64,000 nt of DNA from Corylus avellana. Its lineage: Eukaryota > Streptophyta > Magnoliopsida > Fagales > Betulaceae. The notes beneath the pieces were generated by a model, which was not told the DNA's origin, did not search any database, and saw only the letters and a list, made by a program, of their open reading frames with translations. Below, piece by piece: positions 1-11,039 of the stretch; position 1 is the first letter of the stretch; each line of letters starts with the position of its first letter. A program made the position numbers and the translations under genes. The stretch spans positions 36,762,571 to 36,826,570 of the forward strand of contig NC_081542.1 in NCBI RefSeq assembly GCF_901000735.1. Reading direction: 5' to 3'.

Positions 1-300
1 AATGAACCTAAAATAGAGATTACAAGGAAACTCAAAATGAACCTAAAATAGAGATTACAAGCAAACTCAAAATGAACCTAAAATAGAGATTACAATTTTA
101 CAAGTAAACTCAAAATAAACCTAAAATAGAGAATACAAGCAAACTCAAAATGAACCTATAATAAAGATTACAAGGAAATAAAAATGAACCTATAATAGAG
201 ATTACAAGGAAACTAAAAATGAACCAATAATAGAGATTACAAGCAAACTCAAAATGAACCTATAATAGAGATTACAAGCAAATTCAAAATAAACATAAAC
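1..300. repeat. 35-bp minisatellite, about 8 units
   Basis: Units begin with AATGAACCTA at 1, 36, 71, 114, 149, 183, 218 and 253. Spacing is 35 bp except one 43-bp unit with a small insertion and one of 34 bp. Each unit carries AATAGAGATTACAAG and ends in AAACTCAA. Single extra units recur near 588 and 1327, inside the duplicated blocks that follow, so the array belongs to the same repetitive tract that flanks the hAT pseudogene. Confidence 0.9.
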
Positions 301-1560
301 AACAAGATTACTTAAAACAAAATACATCACTTTTGGTTCCCAGTTACAGACTTGCAGTTACCACAAATTGGCTCTCTAAGTCTCTGTATTCAAAGAAAAA
401 AAAAATTGTTAGATGTTTTTAACTCCCTTGCATTTTGTCAAGGGAGAATTATCACTTACGATTATGCAAAATTGCAAATGGACATTTTAATGATTGTTCA
501 AAAACCAGATCTGCAAAAACAATGGGAGGGCAGTATGAACACAGGTTGATGCATGATATAGGCTAATAATAGGTTACAAGCAAACTCAAAATGAACCTAT
601 AATAAAGATTACACAATTAAAACAGGTTGTCCAAATGTCCAATATTCCAAGTTCCAACAAAGCTAACAAAGGTATAAAAATTAAAACAGATTATCCAAAT
701 GTCCAATATTCCAAGTTCCACCAAAGCTAGCAAAGGTATAGCAATTATTACATAATATAACATCAAAATCTAATGTTGACATTCAAATTACATATTCAAT
801 AAGCAAAGGAAAGCAGTAAACAAATTCCCTCACAGAAATGAGAAAACAACATTCATGGCAAATTTGACAATTCCACTTCCAACATTTTCCCCAAACACAA
901 AAACAAAGTTAATAAGATGAAATTACTAATAAAAAAGAGCTTAGAAAATGGAAATAAATCAAATAACAGAATCATAAAGAACTTGCATTCAATGATTTAA
1001 AACTAGTTACATGAACAAGTTAATATAATCAAATTCATAGAGAGATTAACCTAAAGACCAATGAGAAATATGCACCTAAATTACACAGCACTAGTTGCCA
1101 CAAACCCACATAGACAGTCACTGCATTCAATGAAAAAAAAAAATTTGTTAGAAGTATTTAACTCCCTTGCAACATGTCAAGGGAGAATTATCACTTACGA
1201 TTATTCAAAATTGCAAATGGACCTTTTAATGATTGTTCAAAAACCAGATCTGCAAAAACAATGGGAGGGCAGTATGAACACAGGTTGATGCATGATATAG
1301 GCTAATAATAGGTTACAAGCAAACTCAAAATGAACCTATAATAAAGATTACACAATTAAAACAGGTTGTCCAAATGTCCAATATTCCAAGTTCCAACAAA
1401 GCTAGCAAAGGTATAAAAATTAAAACAGGTAATCCAAGTGTTCAACATTCCAAGTTCCAACAAAGCCAACAAAGTATAACAATTAATACAGAACATAACA
1501 TCAAAATAAAATGTGACATTCAAATTACATATTTAATAAGCATAGGAAAACAGTAAACAT
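301..1560. repeat. direct duplication of a ~450-bp block (about 738 bp apart)
   Basis: The segment from about 352 to 760 recurs from about 1080 to 1500 with scattered substitutions. Both copies have a short open frame (352-549 and 1061-1288) ending in the same residues, DLQKQWEGSMNTG. Both have the inverted repeat CTCCCTTG/CAAGGGAG with an 8-nt loop (423-446 and 1162-1185). I do not recognise a protein family. The frames may simply persist because the copies are young, so this is listed as repeat DNA rather than genes. Confidence 0.7.
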
Positions 1561-1883
1561 ATTCAGTTTTTTCAGAGAATCCCTCACAGAAAATGAGAAA
1601 ACAGCATTCACAGCAAATTTGACAATTCCACTTCCACCATTTTCTACAAACACAAACACAAAGTTAATAAGGTGAAATTATAAGTAACAAAGAGGTTGAA
1701 AAATTGAAATAAATAAAATAACAGAATCATAACCTCACAGAAATGAGAAAAAAGCATTCACGACACATTTGGCAATTCCACTTCCACCATTTTTCTACAA
1801 ACACAAACACAAAGTTAATAAGGTGCAATTATAAGTAAAAAGAGCTTGGAAAATGGAAATAAATAAAATAACAGAATCATTAA
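828..1883. repeat. three ~150-bp related blocks next to the hAT 3' end
   Basis: Blocks at about 828-985, 1582-1732 and 1733-1883 share CCTCACAGAAA, GACAATTCCACTTCCA (GGCAATTCC in the last), AAAGTTAATAAG and AATAACAGAATCAT. The third runs straight into the hAT C-terminal coding region, and an equivalent block at 15710-15830 precedes the second hAT copy. They are probably reiterated 3' non-coding DNA of that element. Confidence 0.7.
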
Positions 1884-3876
1884 CTTACAGGTATTCGAGA
1901 TTTTTTCTTAATGCCATGAAGTGCTCTAACCCAATCTGCACCATATAGGAGCATCTCAACAGTATCAATTGATAATGATGCTCTATGGGGTTTAATAACT
2001 CTACCACCCGCACTGAAAGATGATTCTGAAGCAACTGTACTGATTGGAACAGCCAATACATCCCGTGCCATCTTAGATAAGATGCGGTACTTTAAGGCAT
2101 TGGATTTCCACCATCCCAAAGCGTCAAAGTTTGCATCACTATCTTCACCATTCTCACTATCAGAAATGAATACATCTTCTTCAGATATACATCCAAATCT
2201 ATTTTTTTTATGGGCCGGATGATGTCATTGCTTCTAATATGTTGCCTAAAGCGTGATCTGCCACCAGAAACTTCCTCTGTAACAGAGGCAATTGAAGTAG
2301 TAGCAACACTGACTTCAGCAGCTGCTTGTTGTTGAATGATAGATGCATTATGGGCAGCAATTTAAACCTCAAACAACTCTTTCAAAGTACTCAACACAGC
2401 CTTTATGTTATCACCTTTTGTATCAAGTGGATAAATGATAGGAAAACAGAACCTAATCAACTTCATTTTGTATCTAGGATCCAACATAGTAGCTAAAGCC
2501 ATCACCATATTAGATTCACCCCAATACTTATCAAATTTATCACTCATCTTAGCTGACATTAATCTCATATATTCATTCATATCCCCACCCTTAATATCCA
2601 CAATTTCTTTCATTCTCCACACCTCAGGTAGAAACAGATTGGATGTAGGGTAGTCACTTCCAAAGACAACATTGGTCACATCATTGAAAACAGCTAAAAC
2701 TTGGTTCACATTCTCAACCTTTTCCCACTGTTCAGGACTTACCACCCACAGAAAAGCCTGCTCTACTCTATGGTATCTAGGAAACACTTCCTTAAACCTA
2801 ATTGCAGTCTTCAACATCAAGTAGGTGTTATTCCATCGGGTAGGAACATCTAAAACAAGTTTATTAGAACCCAAGTCCAAACGCTTTGCTATATCACTAA
2901 ATGCAATCAACCGCCTCTTAGAAGCCGCTATATATTTTATCCCCTGCCTAACAGAATCTATTATGTCCCCTATTTCTGAAAGTCCTGCTTGCACCAATAA
3001 ATTGGTAATATGAGCACAACACCTAACATGAAACATAAGCCCCCCAATAGGCAAACTACCCCTCAACTCAAAATCATCTCTCAAAATGTCAATGGCAGCA
3101 GTATTAGCACTTGCATTATCAACAGTTATTATAAGTACTTTATCCAAAATGCCCCATTCAATAAAATTGTTTCTTAAGGCTTCAGCAATAACAACACCCG
3201 AATGTGGAGGAGGTACATTACAAAAATTTAAAATCCTCTTTTGGAGTAGCCAATTAGAATCCACAAAATGGCAAGTAACCACCATATATGAAACCCTTTG
3301 GGAGGAGGTCCACATATCAGTAGTTATGTTTACCCTATCAATCCCACTTAGAAGTGTTTTCAACTTTTGCTTTTCAATGTTATAAGTGGCAATGCAATCA
3401 CTTTTTACAGTGGCACAACTAATTTTTTTCCAGTATGATGTGCAAGCCCTCATGAACTTGTTAAAAAGTTCATGCTCCATCATATTAAAGGGATATTCAT
3501 GTAGAAGTACCATATGGGCAGCAAGTTCTCTAACTTTCTTCTCATTGAAAGTAAAGTTTATCAAGGTCCCTAATCCATCATTGTCATCACTAGGTTCAAA
3601 AGACAAAGTCTTTTGCTTCTTAAGGCTATTCAACTCCACAAACTTCACACAAGCAGCTAGATGCCTACTAAGGGTGGAGGTAGTACTAAATTTCCCTACA
3701 GAAAATAACCTCTTACACCAATTACACTGAGATTTTTTCACACCATTTATTTCAATAGAAGAAAAGTCATTCCAGACTTTGGAAGTCCTTTGCCTTTCCC
3801 TCCTTTGGAAGGCAACTGACCCACCTTCACCCCCAGCCCAACCCCCTCCCATCCCCACCCCCATCCCAGGGACCAT
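1880..3876 (-). pseudogene. hAT transposase (BED zinc finger, RICESLEEPER-like), copy 1, inactivated
   Basis: Reading leftward, the 504-codon frame from 3876 holds a BED-type zinc finger (CNWC followed by HLAAC, near residues 53-80). Then come the hAT catalytic-core signatures: TTDMWTS, IITVDNAS, a HVRCCAH segment and LDVPTRWN. The C-terminal dimerisation block (VPISTVASESSFSAGG, with the conserved Glu) lies in a separate frame at 1880-2119. The two are split by a TAA just after LKELFEV (about 2362) and by a frame change at an A8 run near 2202-2209. hAT transposases excise and reinsert DNA with 8-bp target duplications; this copy cannot make a full enzyme. Its N-terminus also diverges from copy 2 within the Gly-rich stretch near 3865, so the 5' end is truncated or replaced. 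It has about 98% identity by eye to the copy at 15820-17991. Confidence 0.9.
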
Positions 3877-4635
3877 TATCCGAGCTAATAATGTAGAGGG
3901 TTTCCCTTCTCCCAGCTTTTTCTATTTGGGAGCTAAAAAAATTTACAGAAGTGCGCCAATCATGTGGCATATTGGGCCGCGACAACACCGACAAAAGTTA
4001 TCTTAGACTACATTCTCACATTTTTTTTCTCCCCCCTCTTTCCATCCCCATTTGTGGCGGCAAATATCCACCCCTTCTCCCTCTTTAGTGAGGGCTTTTG
4101 TTTGTTTGTTCTCTGCAAAGCAGTTTGTTAAAAAAATAAAAAAATGCAATTGTCCGGTCTTTGATCCGTGAGCAAATTTCGTCTTTTGTAAGTTGTAACT
4201 ACCAAAAAAAAAAGAAAGAAAAAGAAAACACCTTTTTGTTGGTATTTTTCTTTTTGTAATTTTTTTTTTTTAAAAAAAATTAATTCTGTTGCAATTTGGA
4301 GTGGCAATTGCAGTATGGTTTCAAGCTTGAGTTAGGATTTTTTCTATTTAATTTGAATTAGAGAATATTCAGTTAGTTATATTTGAGAGGTATTTTTGTC
4401 CCATTAAATATAATTAATTAAATATTCTCTTGTTTATTAACCTGAGAGGATCTAGTTCATTCAAGCTCCAGTTCATTTGAACTCGAAAAAATCAGTTAGT
4501 TATATTTGAGGGGTATTTTTGTCTTTTGACTTTTTAAGTGACAAAAATATTTCTCCAATATAATTAACTATATATTCTCCGGTTCAAATAAACTAGAGAA
4601 AATCCTAATTCAACACAACTATGATTACATAATTG

Positions 4636-4666
<31 letters not shown>

Positions 4667-6906
4667 GGATCAGGATCCCCTCCCATTAAGGGGTTGATTG
4701 GAAATTCTCTAATTGTTCATCTAGACCGTTCATTGTGTAGTTAGAAGAGCTGCTTCCAACCTTGTATTCGGAAACATTCCTGACTAATCACCCATTCTCT
4801 TTTCCATTCAAATCAATAATGAGAAATACCCCCATCTTGTAACTTTTTCTTATTGGCTTAGGAAAAAAAAAAAACAGGTAACCAACTAACCATGAAAAAA
4901 GAAAAGAAAAGAAGGCTGTTCTTTATGGCATTTCTCTCTATCACTGTCAAAATCCATTTAAGTCTGTCTCATTTTTAAATTAACAAAAATGTTAGAAACT
5001 ATTTTTTTATTATACTTTGTTGATGTTCTGTCAATCAATCCTTATTAAAAGCCATGTCACATCAACAAAATGAATAAAAATATAGTGGATAGCATTACTT
5101 CCAAATTGAACATATGTAATGCTATCGATCACCATTTCTATCCCTTTCTTATTCTTCTAAAATTGATGTGGCGTGGTCTCAAGTATAAAAAGCCCAATCA
5201 AAGACGCCAAACCATGAATCTCTCTATGGAAACTCTCTTTAGAGGTGAATAGAAGATGGGCAAATACTGAATACACCAGCGACATATGGCTGATCATAAC
5301 AATTATCTTGTTGTATTTTATAAAGAAATGCTACTCAATATTTTGAAGTGTCTATCTCTTTAGCAATTTTTTTTGTTCTTTTACTTGTTTTTTTTTGTTT
5401 TGTTTTTTTTTTTTTTTTTAAAAATAAGTTACATAAACAAAAATGCTAAGAAATAGATACTTGAAAATGCTCATTAGCTTTTCTCTATTTTATAAGGGCT
5501 ATTTTTTTTTTTTTAACTTCTGTCAAAATCGGTTATTAGTTTTTTTTTCAAAGCAAAATCGGTTATTAGTTGTGCAAAAGTTTTTAGGTTTGAAAAAGTA
5601 ATCTCGAAATGCCAAAAAAAAAACCGAAACCACAACTTCCAAAAGAGCAGTGGGTCCAATCTCTGCAGCATTTTACTTTTGTGTCTAAAGGTTATATATA
5701 TATATATATATATTAATTTGCAGTAAACAGGGAGAATGAGAACAAGAACTGAAGATTCTAATAATTTCTTTTGATTTAGAATTGAAGTATGCATCTTTTA
5801 GTGTGCTATATATATATATATATATAAAGAGATTTATTCCAGTTTTCATTTTCTATTATTTTTCTTTTTAATTTCATTCTTTCGTTTTGGTGGGTCCAAT
5901 TTCTACGAGCGCTTACATTTATCAAAGTAGATTAATCTTATTTCAAATTTTCAATTTGGAGCCTTTGTGTTCTGATTATTATTATTATTATTTTTTCTAT
6001 TAACTTGTTAGTATATAAGTTTTAAGGGATAGTTCAATTAGTTATGAATCACATCTAATGAAATGAAAGTCACTAGCTAGTTTGAATTTTCCTACCTCTA
6101 TTTCATTTTTTTTTCTTTGCTGCCGGGCAATAGAGAAATATATTTTTTTTTTTGTTTAGGTTCTCTGCTGCCGGGCAACCGAGAACAGAGAAAAAAAAAA
6201 TTTCTCTGTTGCCCGACAATAGAGAAATATGGCAACAGAGAAAAAAGGCAGCAGAGAAAAAAAAATTTCTCTACTTCCGCCGGTGAGAGAGAGGCACCGG
6301 TCGGCGGCAGGTTAGTAGCTGGAGTGATTTTGGAGAAAAATATGAAAAAAATCTATTCTAGAATATGTTTTGTTTTAGGTATTCTAGAAAAAAGATTAGG
6401 TGGAACACCATATTTTTGTTATAGTGTTCTGCGCTGATGTGTCGCTTTCTTATTAAAGGGCACAAAGACCTTGGTTTGTGCCAAGACCCTATAAAAATTA
6501 TTCTCTTTCTTATAATCCAAATAAAATTCTAGGGAGGCAAAAAATAAAGAGATGAAATCCAAGGGCCAATTTAATATTTAACCTTAAAATTTATTTCAAT
6601 TTTTTTCCTAATATTAAAAAAATATTTACATCTCATATCTTCAAAAGGTTAAAAAAATTTCTACCAACCAAATTGAGAGAAAAACTTTGTCGTTAACTTT
6701 CAGGACCAAGTCTATTCAGTTGCTCAAAAGAGGCAGAAGATACAGTTCTACCAAGGATCAGGATCCCCTGCAGCTTCGTCTACTATACTCTTCATCTTCT
6801 CTCTCTCTCTCTCTCTCTCTCTGTGTCTCTCTGTCTCTTTCAGAGAAACAGAGACACAAAAAAACTCCCCATTCTCAGACCAAAGAGACAGCGGCTTGCC
6901 AAAAGA
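3877..6906. other. AT-rich intergenic DNA upstream of the QRT3-like gene
   Basis: No gene is recognised. It contains poly-A/T runs, (TA)n microsatellites near 4641-4666, 5695-5712 and 5807-5825, and an ATT run near 5976. About 4300-4640 is weakly palindromic, and the phrase CAGTTAGTTATATTTGAG occurs twice (4358 and 4493). Around 6117-6270 a short motif related to CTGCCGGGCAA and AGAGAAATAT is reiterated. A (CT)n tract at about 6798-6830 lies roughly 80 bp before the start codon, a common position for pyrimidine-rich plant 5' leaders. Confidence 0.6.
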
Positions 6907-9900
6907 ATGAAAAAATCCATCTTAGCATTGAGCATCCTAGTATTATTGTTGGTAGAAGAAGCTACAGGCCACAGCATTGAGAAAAAGCTGTCAGAGTTTA
7001 GAGAAAAATTAGCCTCTTCTCCTACTGGATCATCTTTGCCAACGCCCCTGACTTCAGACAAGAAAAAGGTAAGAGACTAAAGAGACATGTTTTTTGTTTT
7101 TGTTTTTTGTTTCTTCAAGGGTTTGAATGTGTTTTATAGGATGGGAGAGTTTTGTATCCAATTGGGTACGGAGCAGACCCAACAGGGGAAAAAGACAGCA
7201 GCGATGCAATTCTGCAGGCTTTGGGTGATGCTTTCCAGTTGCGAACAGGGCTAGAATTGCTGTCTGGGATCAGAGACTTCGGCGGGGTGGAGATTGATTT
7301 GCAAGGTGGAAGCTACAAAATCAGCAGACCAATAAGGTTCCCTTCCTCTGGCGGTGGCAATATTCTGGTCACTCTCTTTCTCTTTCTCTTTCTAATTATA
7401 AACACAAATACTCTGTTTTTATTATTATTATTTTTTTTTTGTGAGTAAATACACTGTTTTTAGTTATGTACAAGAAAATTCTTTTAGAATCTATTTCTAT
7501 TTTTGTTATGTCAATTTTATACACCAAAAAAATTATATATATAACTTTTCTACGAAATATTCTTTTTCTCATCTTTCCTATCTTTTCACTTGTCTTTTTC
7601 TTTTTTCTAATTTCTGGATCTCTGCATATCCATATTGTTCCTCTGTTTTTTTTTTTTTTTTGACAGAATGTGATTTAGGTATTTTTAGGAAGAAGGGGCT
7701 ACAAATTTTCTTAGAATATACAAAATAATTGTTTTCGTATTAAGTTTATACTAAAATATTTTATATCAAGGACTTATACTACCAAATTGTATTCTCTCAC
7801 CTCCTAGAGTTTACCTATAAATAAGGATAATTCAATCAATTGATGAGTGTAAAATGTAGCCTTTAAGACAATTTATAGCGGTTGTCCGGGTGAACATAGG
7901 TATAACATTGAGCCATTCCAAAATTTCTTGTGTCTTTTCTCTATCCTTGCTTTCACAATTGCTCTCACATTTTATTTTTCGTATGGCTTTGTTAGGCAAA
8001 GTTTTTCTTTTATTTGTTACTATTGATACAGGATTTCTTAAAAAAAAATCAACATAAAAATATTTAAACTTTTTTAACTTTTTATATCACATAATTAATT
8101 TTTTATTACTATTCAATAAAAAAAAATTATTACAAAATAAAACTTTTTCACTTTTTTATAAAACTTTTTGGGAAAACTTCAGAAAGTCCCCCTGAACTTC
8201 CAGCCAATTTGAAAAAATCCCCCCTGAGTTTTCAAAACTCTCATTTAGGCCCCATGAACTTTGGTTTTCTCTCACTTTTGACCCTTTTAACATTAAACTA
8301 CTTCGTTTTGGGCTGGGTAGGTGTTTAATTTTAGGATATAAAACGACGTAGTTTAATGTTAAAAGGGTCCAAAGTGAGAGAAAATCAAAGTTCAGGGGGC
8401 CTAAATGAGAGTTATGGAAATTTAAGGGGAGTTTTTTCAAATTGGCTGAAAGTTCATGAGGGTTTTCTGAAATTTTCCCAAACTTTTTTTCACTTTTTTA
8501 CTTTAGTTTTAACATTGATTTACGTCATGTCTAAGAAAAAGGCTTTAACAAACACGCCCATATTTCTTCCTTTTCTCTGCGGTGCTTTCTGCACTTGTTG
8601 AGTTTGTAGAGTCGTGTCAAAATTGTCAGCTCTACTCGCGTGACTCATAACTGTTCATCGACTGCTCTAAATGCACTTCTTGGTGAACTCTACAGATGTA
8701 ATTTTACAGGGTCGTTGGAGTGTAAATAATGGGTGGAAAAGGACAGAAAGTTTTGACCTGGAAGGCATAGATAGATCAAAGAAGCATTAATGGTGGAATT
8801 TAATGGTAAAAAGAGGGATCCAGTTGATCCGGCGTTCAATGCATGAAAGACCGAGCACACTGAAATACGGCAACGTGGCAGAGGCCCACATGCACGAGTT
8901 GCATCAACCCACTACCTCAAAAACACCAAAAGTTTCAAAATTGAGAGACCCAACAACTTTTTGCACATTCATTTTTTTTTTTTTTTTTTTTTTGATGGTT
9001 TGAAAGTTTTTTCCTTTTTAAAAATAGAGGTCTAGAGTGGTTTGAATACAAATTTTTTATTATACTATTTATTTTCTTTAAATATTATTTTTTAGGAGAG
9101 AGTGAAAAAAAAAGTTGAGATAGTAAAAAATAAAAGTGAAAAAAATAATAATAAACAAAATTTATAGTGTAAATAATAAATAGGCTAATCAACTTATTTA
9201 TTATTCATAGAGTTTAGAAAGTAAAAACTACAAAATAACTAATCTGCTAGAGAGGAAAAAAAAAAAATTAATAATAGTTAAATCTGATTATTATGAAAGA
9301 TTTGCATATTCTCTTGGAGATGTTCTTATTGTTCACACTAGATGAAAAAAAAAGTTAAGTTACTTATTCTATTGGAGACGAAAAAGCATCCATAATAGTC
9401 ATATTTGACTATTATTAAGAATTTAGCTATTCTTTTGGAGATGTTCTTACTTATAGAGAGTTGCTAAAAACATAACGACATTATTAATTACGGGGATTAT
9501 TATTATATTTGTTGACCAAAAAATTAAGAGTAAATTTAAGAATCCAACCTTGTATAATTTTTTCTATAACTAGACCGATGGAGAGTGTTAATTATTGTTA
9601 TTAGTATTTTTTTTTTTTTGTGACATGTAGAGCTTTAATAAATCATTAGATTTATGGGAAATTTTTAATAAAGATTGATCTAATGATTTATGAGCATTCC
9701 GCATCATATAAAAATTGAGTTTCTTTTTTAGTGAAAGAAAACTGGATACTCTTCATTCATATATGAAAATTGAGTTTCTAGTGTTGCTCAAAAATTAAGG
9801 GAAAGCAAAATAACTCATATCTACTTCATTGCTAATTGCAAGCAACTCATATCTATTTCAAGGATCTTTATTGACAGGATTTCCATTAGATTTTTTATAT

Positions 9901-10793
9901 TAAATATTTTTTCTATGACCTATTATTAGAGTCTAAAATAAAATTAAATAAATAATAACTGATTTTAACTTCCATATTATTTATAGCAATTATATAAATA
10001 TTAATTAAGTAACATTGACTCGGTTAATAATTAGGTACAAGGAGGGACTTTGCGAGCCTCAGATACATTTCCCGGTGATCGGCATCTCATCGAACTATGG
10101 TCAACGGATTCTCCGACATCCTACCAAAACTACCAAAATGCCGGATACCACTACGAGGACATCACCTTCCGGGACATCCTCTTCGATTCAACCTACCGAG
10201 GAGGAGGGATTTTCATTGTCGATTCCGCAAGAATTCGCATAAACAACTGCTTCTTCCTCCACTTTACAACCCAGGGAATTCTCGTACAGAGAGGCCATGA
10301 AACCTTCATCTCGAGCTGCTTTCTTGGACAACACTCAACCGTCGGCGGCTCCCAAGACGAGAAGAATTTCGCCGGCACCGCCATCGATCTCGCTAGCAAC
10401 GACAATGCTGTGACGGACGTTGCGATTTTCTCGGCAGCTATTGGCATCGTTTTAAGAGGCCAGGCAAACATGCTCACCGGAGTACATTGTTACAACAAAG
10501 CAACCTTTTTTGGCGGGATCGGAATCCTGCTAAAACTCGCCGGATGCTCGCAGACTAGAATAGACAATTGCTACTTGGATTACACCGCCATAGTTATGGA
10601 AGACCCAGTTCAAGTTCATGTTACAAACGGATTCTTCCTCGGAAATGCTAATGTGGTCTTGAAATCCGTTAACGGTCAAATCTCCGGGTTAAATATAGTG
10701 GACAACATGTTTAGCGGGCAAGCGGAAAATATGGTTCCAATAATTAAGTTAGACGGGAAATTCACCGACATTGATCAAGTGGTGATTGACCGG
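6907..10793 (+). CDS. QRT3-like polygalacturonase / pectin-lyase-fold protein, 3' end cut by Copia insertion
   Basis: Three exons: 6907-7068, 7140-7367 and 10035-10793, all joined in phase 0 with GT-AG introns, giving 383 codons before foreign sequence. The start has a clear signal peptide (MKKSILALSILVLLLVEE, probable cleavage near residue 21). Exon 2 carries the N-terminal signature of the pectate_lyase_3 family (YPIGYGADPTGEKDSSDAI, then a GGVEIDLQGG strand). Exon 3 is a run of parallel beta-helix turns (for example YEDITFRDILFD and NGFFLGNANVVL). QRT3-type enzymes hydrolyse homogalacturonan in the wall, classically to release pollen from tetrads; whether this paralog has that role is unknown. 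The frame enters the Copia LTR at 10794 and stops after Y-K-I-Q, so the last part of the enzyme (about 80-100 residues by family length) is missing and is not found after the gap. Probably non-functional in this haplotype. Confidence 0.85.
8170..8479. mobile_element. palindromic MITE in intron 2 of the QRT3-like gene, 9-bp TSD
   Basis: The 310-bp element is a long imperfect palindrome. Its ends are GGGAAAACTTCAGAAAG and, reverse-complemented, GGGAAAATTTCAGAAAA. The direct repeat AAACTTTTT lies on both sides (8161-8169 and 8480-8488). A 9-bp duplication suggests a Mutator-type MITE. It has no coding capacity. The rest of the 2.67-kb intron is AT-rich with poly-T runs. Confidence 0.85.
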
Positions 10794-11039
10794 TATAAAA
10801 TCCAATAAATTGAATTTGCTTGCTGCCTTGCCTTTAACGTAGGCTAAGGCTTTGTATTTATAATTGAGTTTGTTACAAAGAGATGGAATCAAATACTAAA
10901 GCAAATACAATTTGAAATCTATTCTATCAAGTATAATTTGAAAGCTATACAAGATAATAAGAGTTATCTATTTATCTTATTATTTGAATCTTCATCTTCA
11001 TTATCTGGAAGAGAGTTGGATAAGGAGATGTCTCTAACA
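10794..11039 (-). repeat. 3' LTR of Copia-1 (246 bp)
   Basis: Matches 15417-15609 base for base over 193 bp. The internal edge is set by the polypurine tract and the external edge by where the two copies stop matching (GACCGG precedes this one; the primer-binding site precedes the other). It supplies the stop codon that now ends the QRT3-like frame. Confidence 0.9.

Noticed and set aside
6117..6437. 106-codon frame upstream of the QRT3-like gene
   Set aside because: It is made of repeated CTGCCGGGCAA/AGAGAAA phrases and poly-A runs, with no recognisable protein feature.
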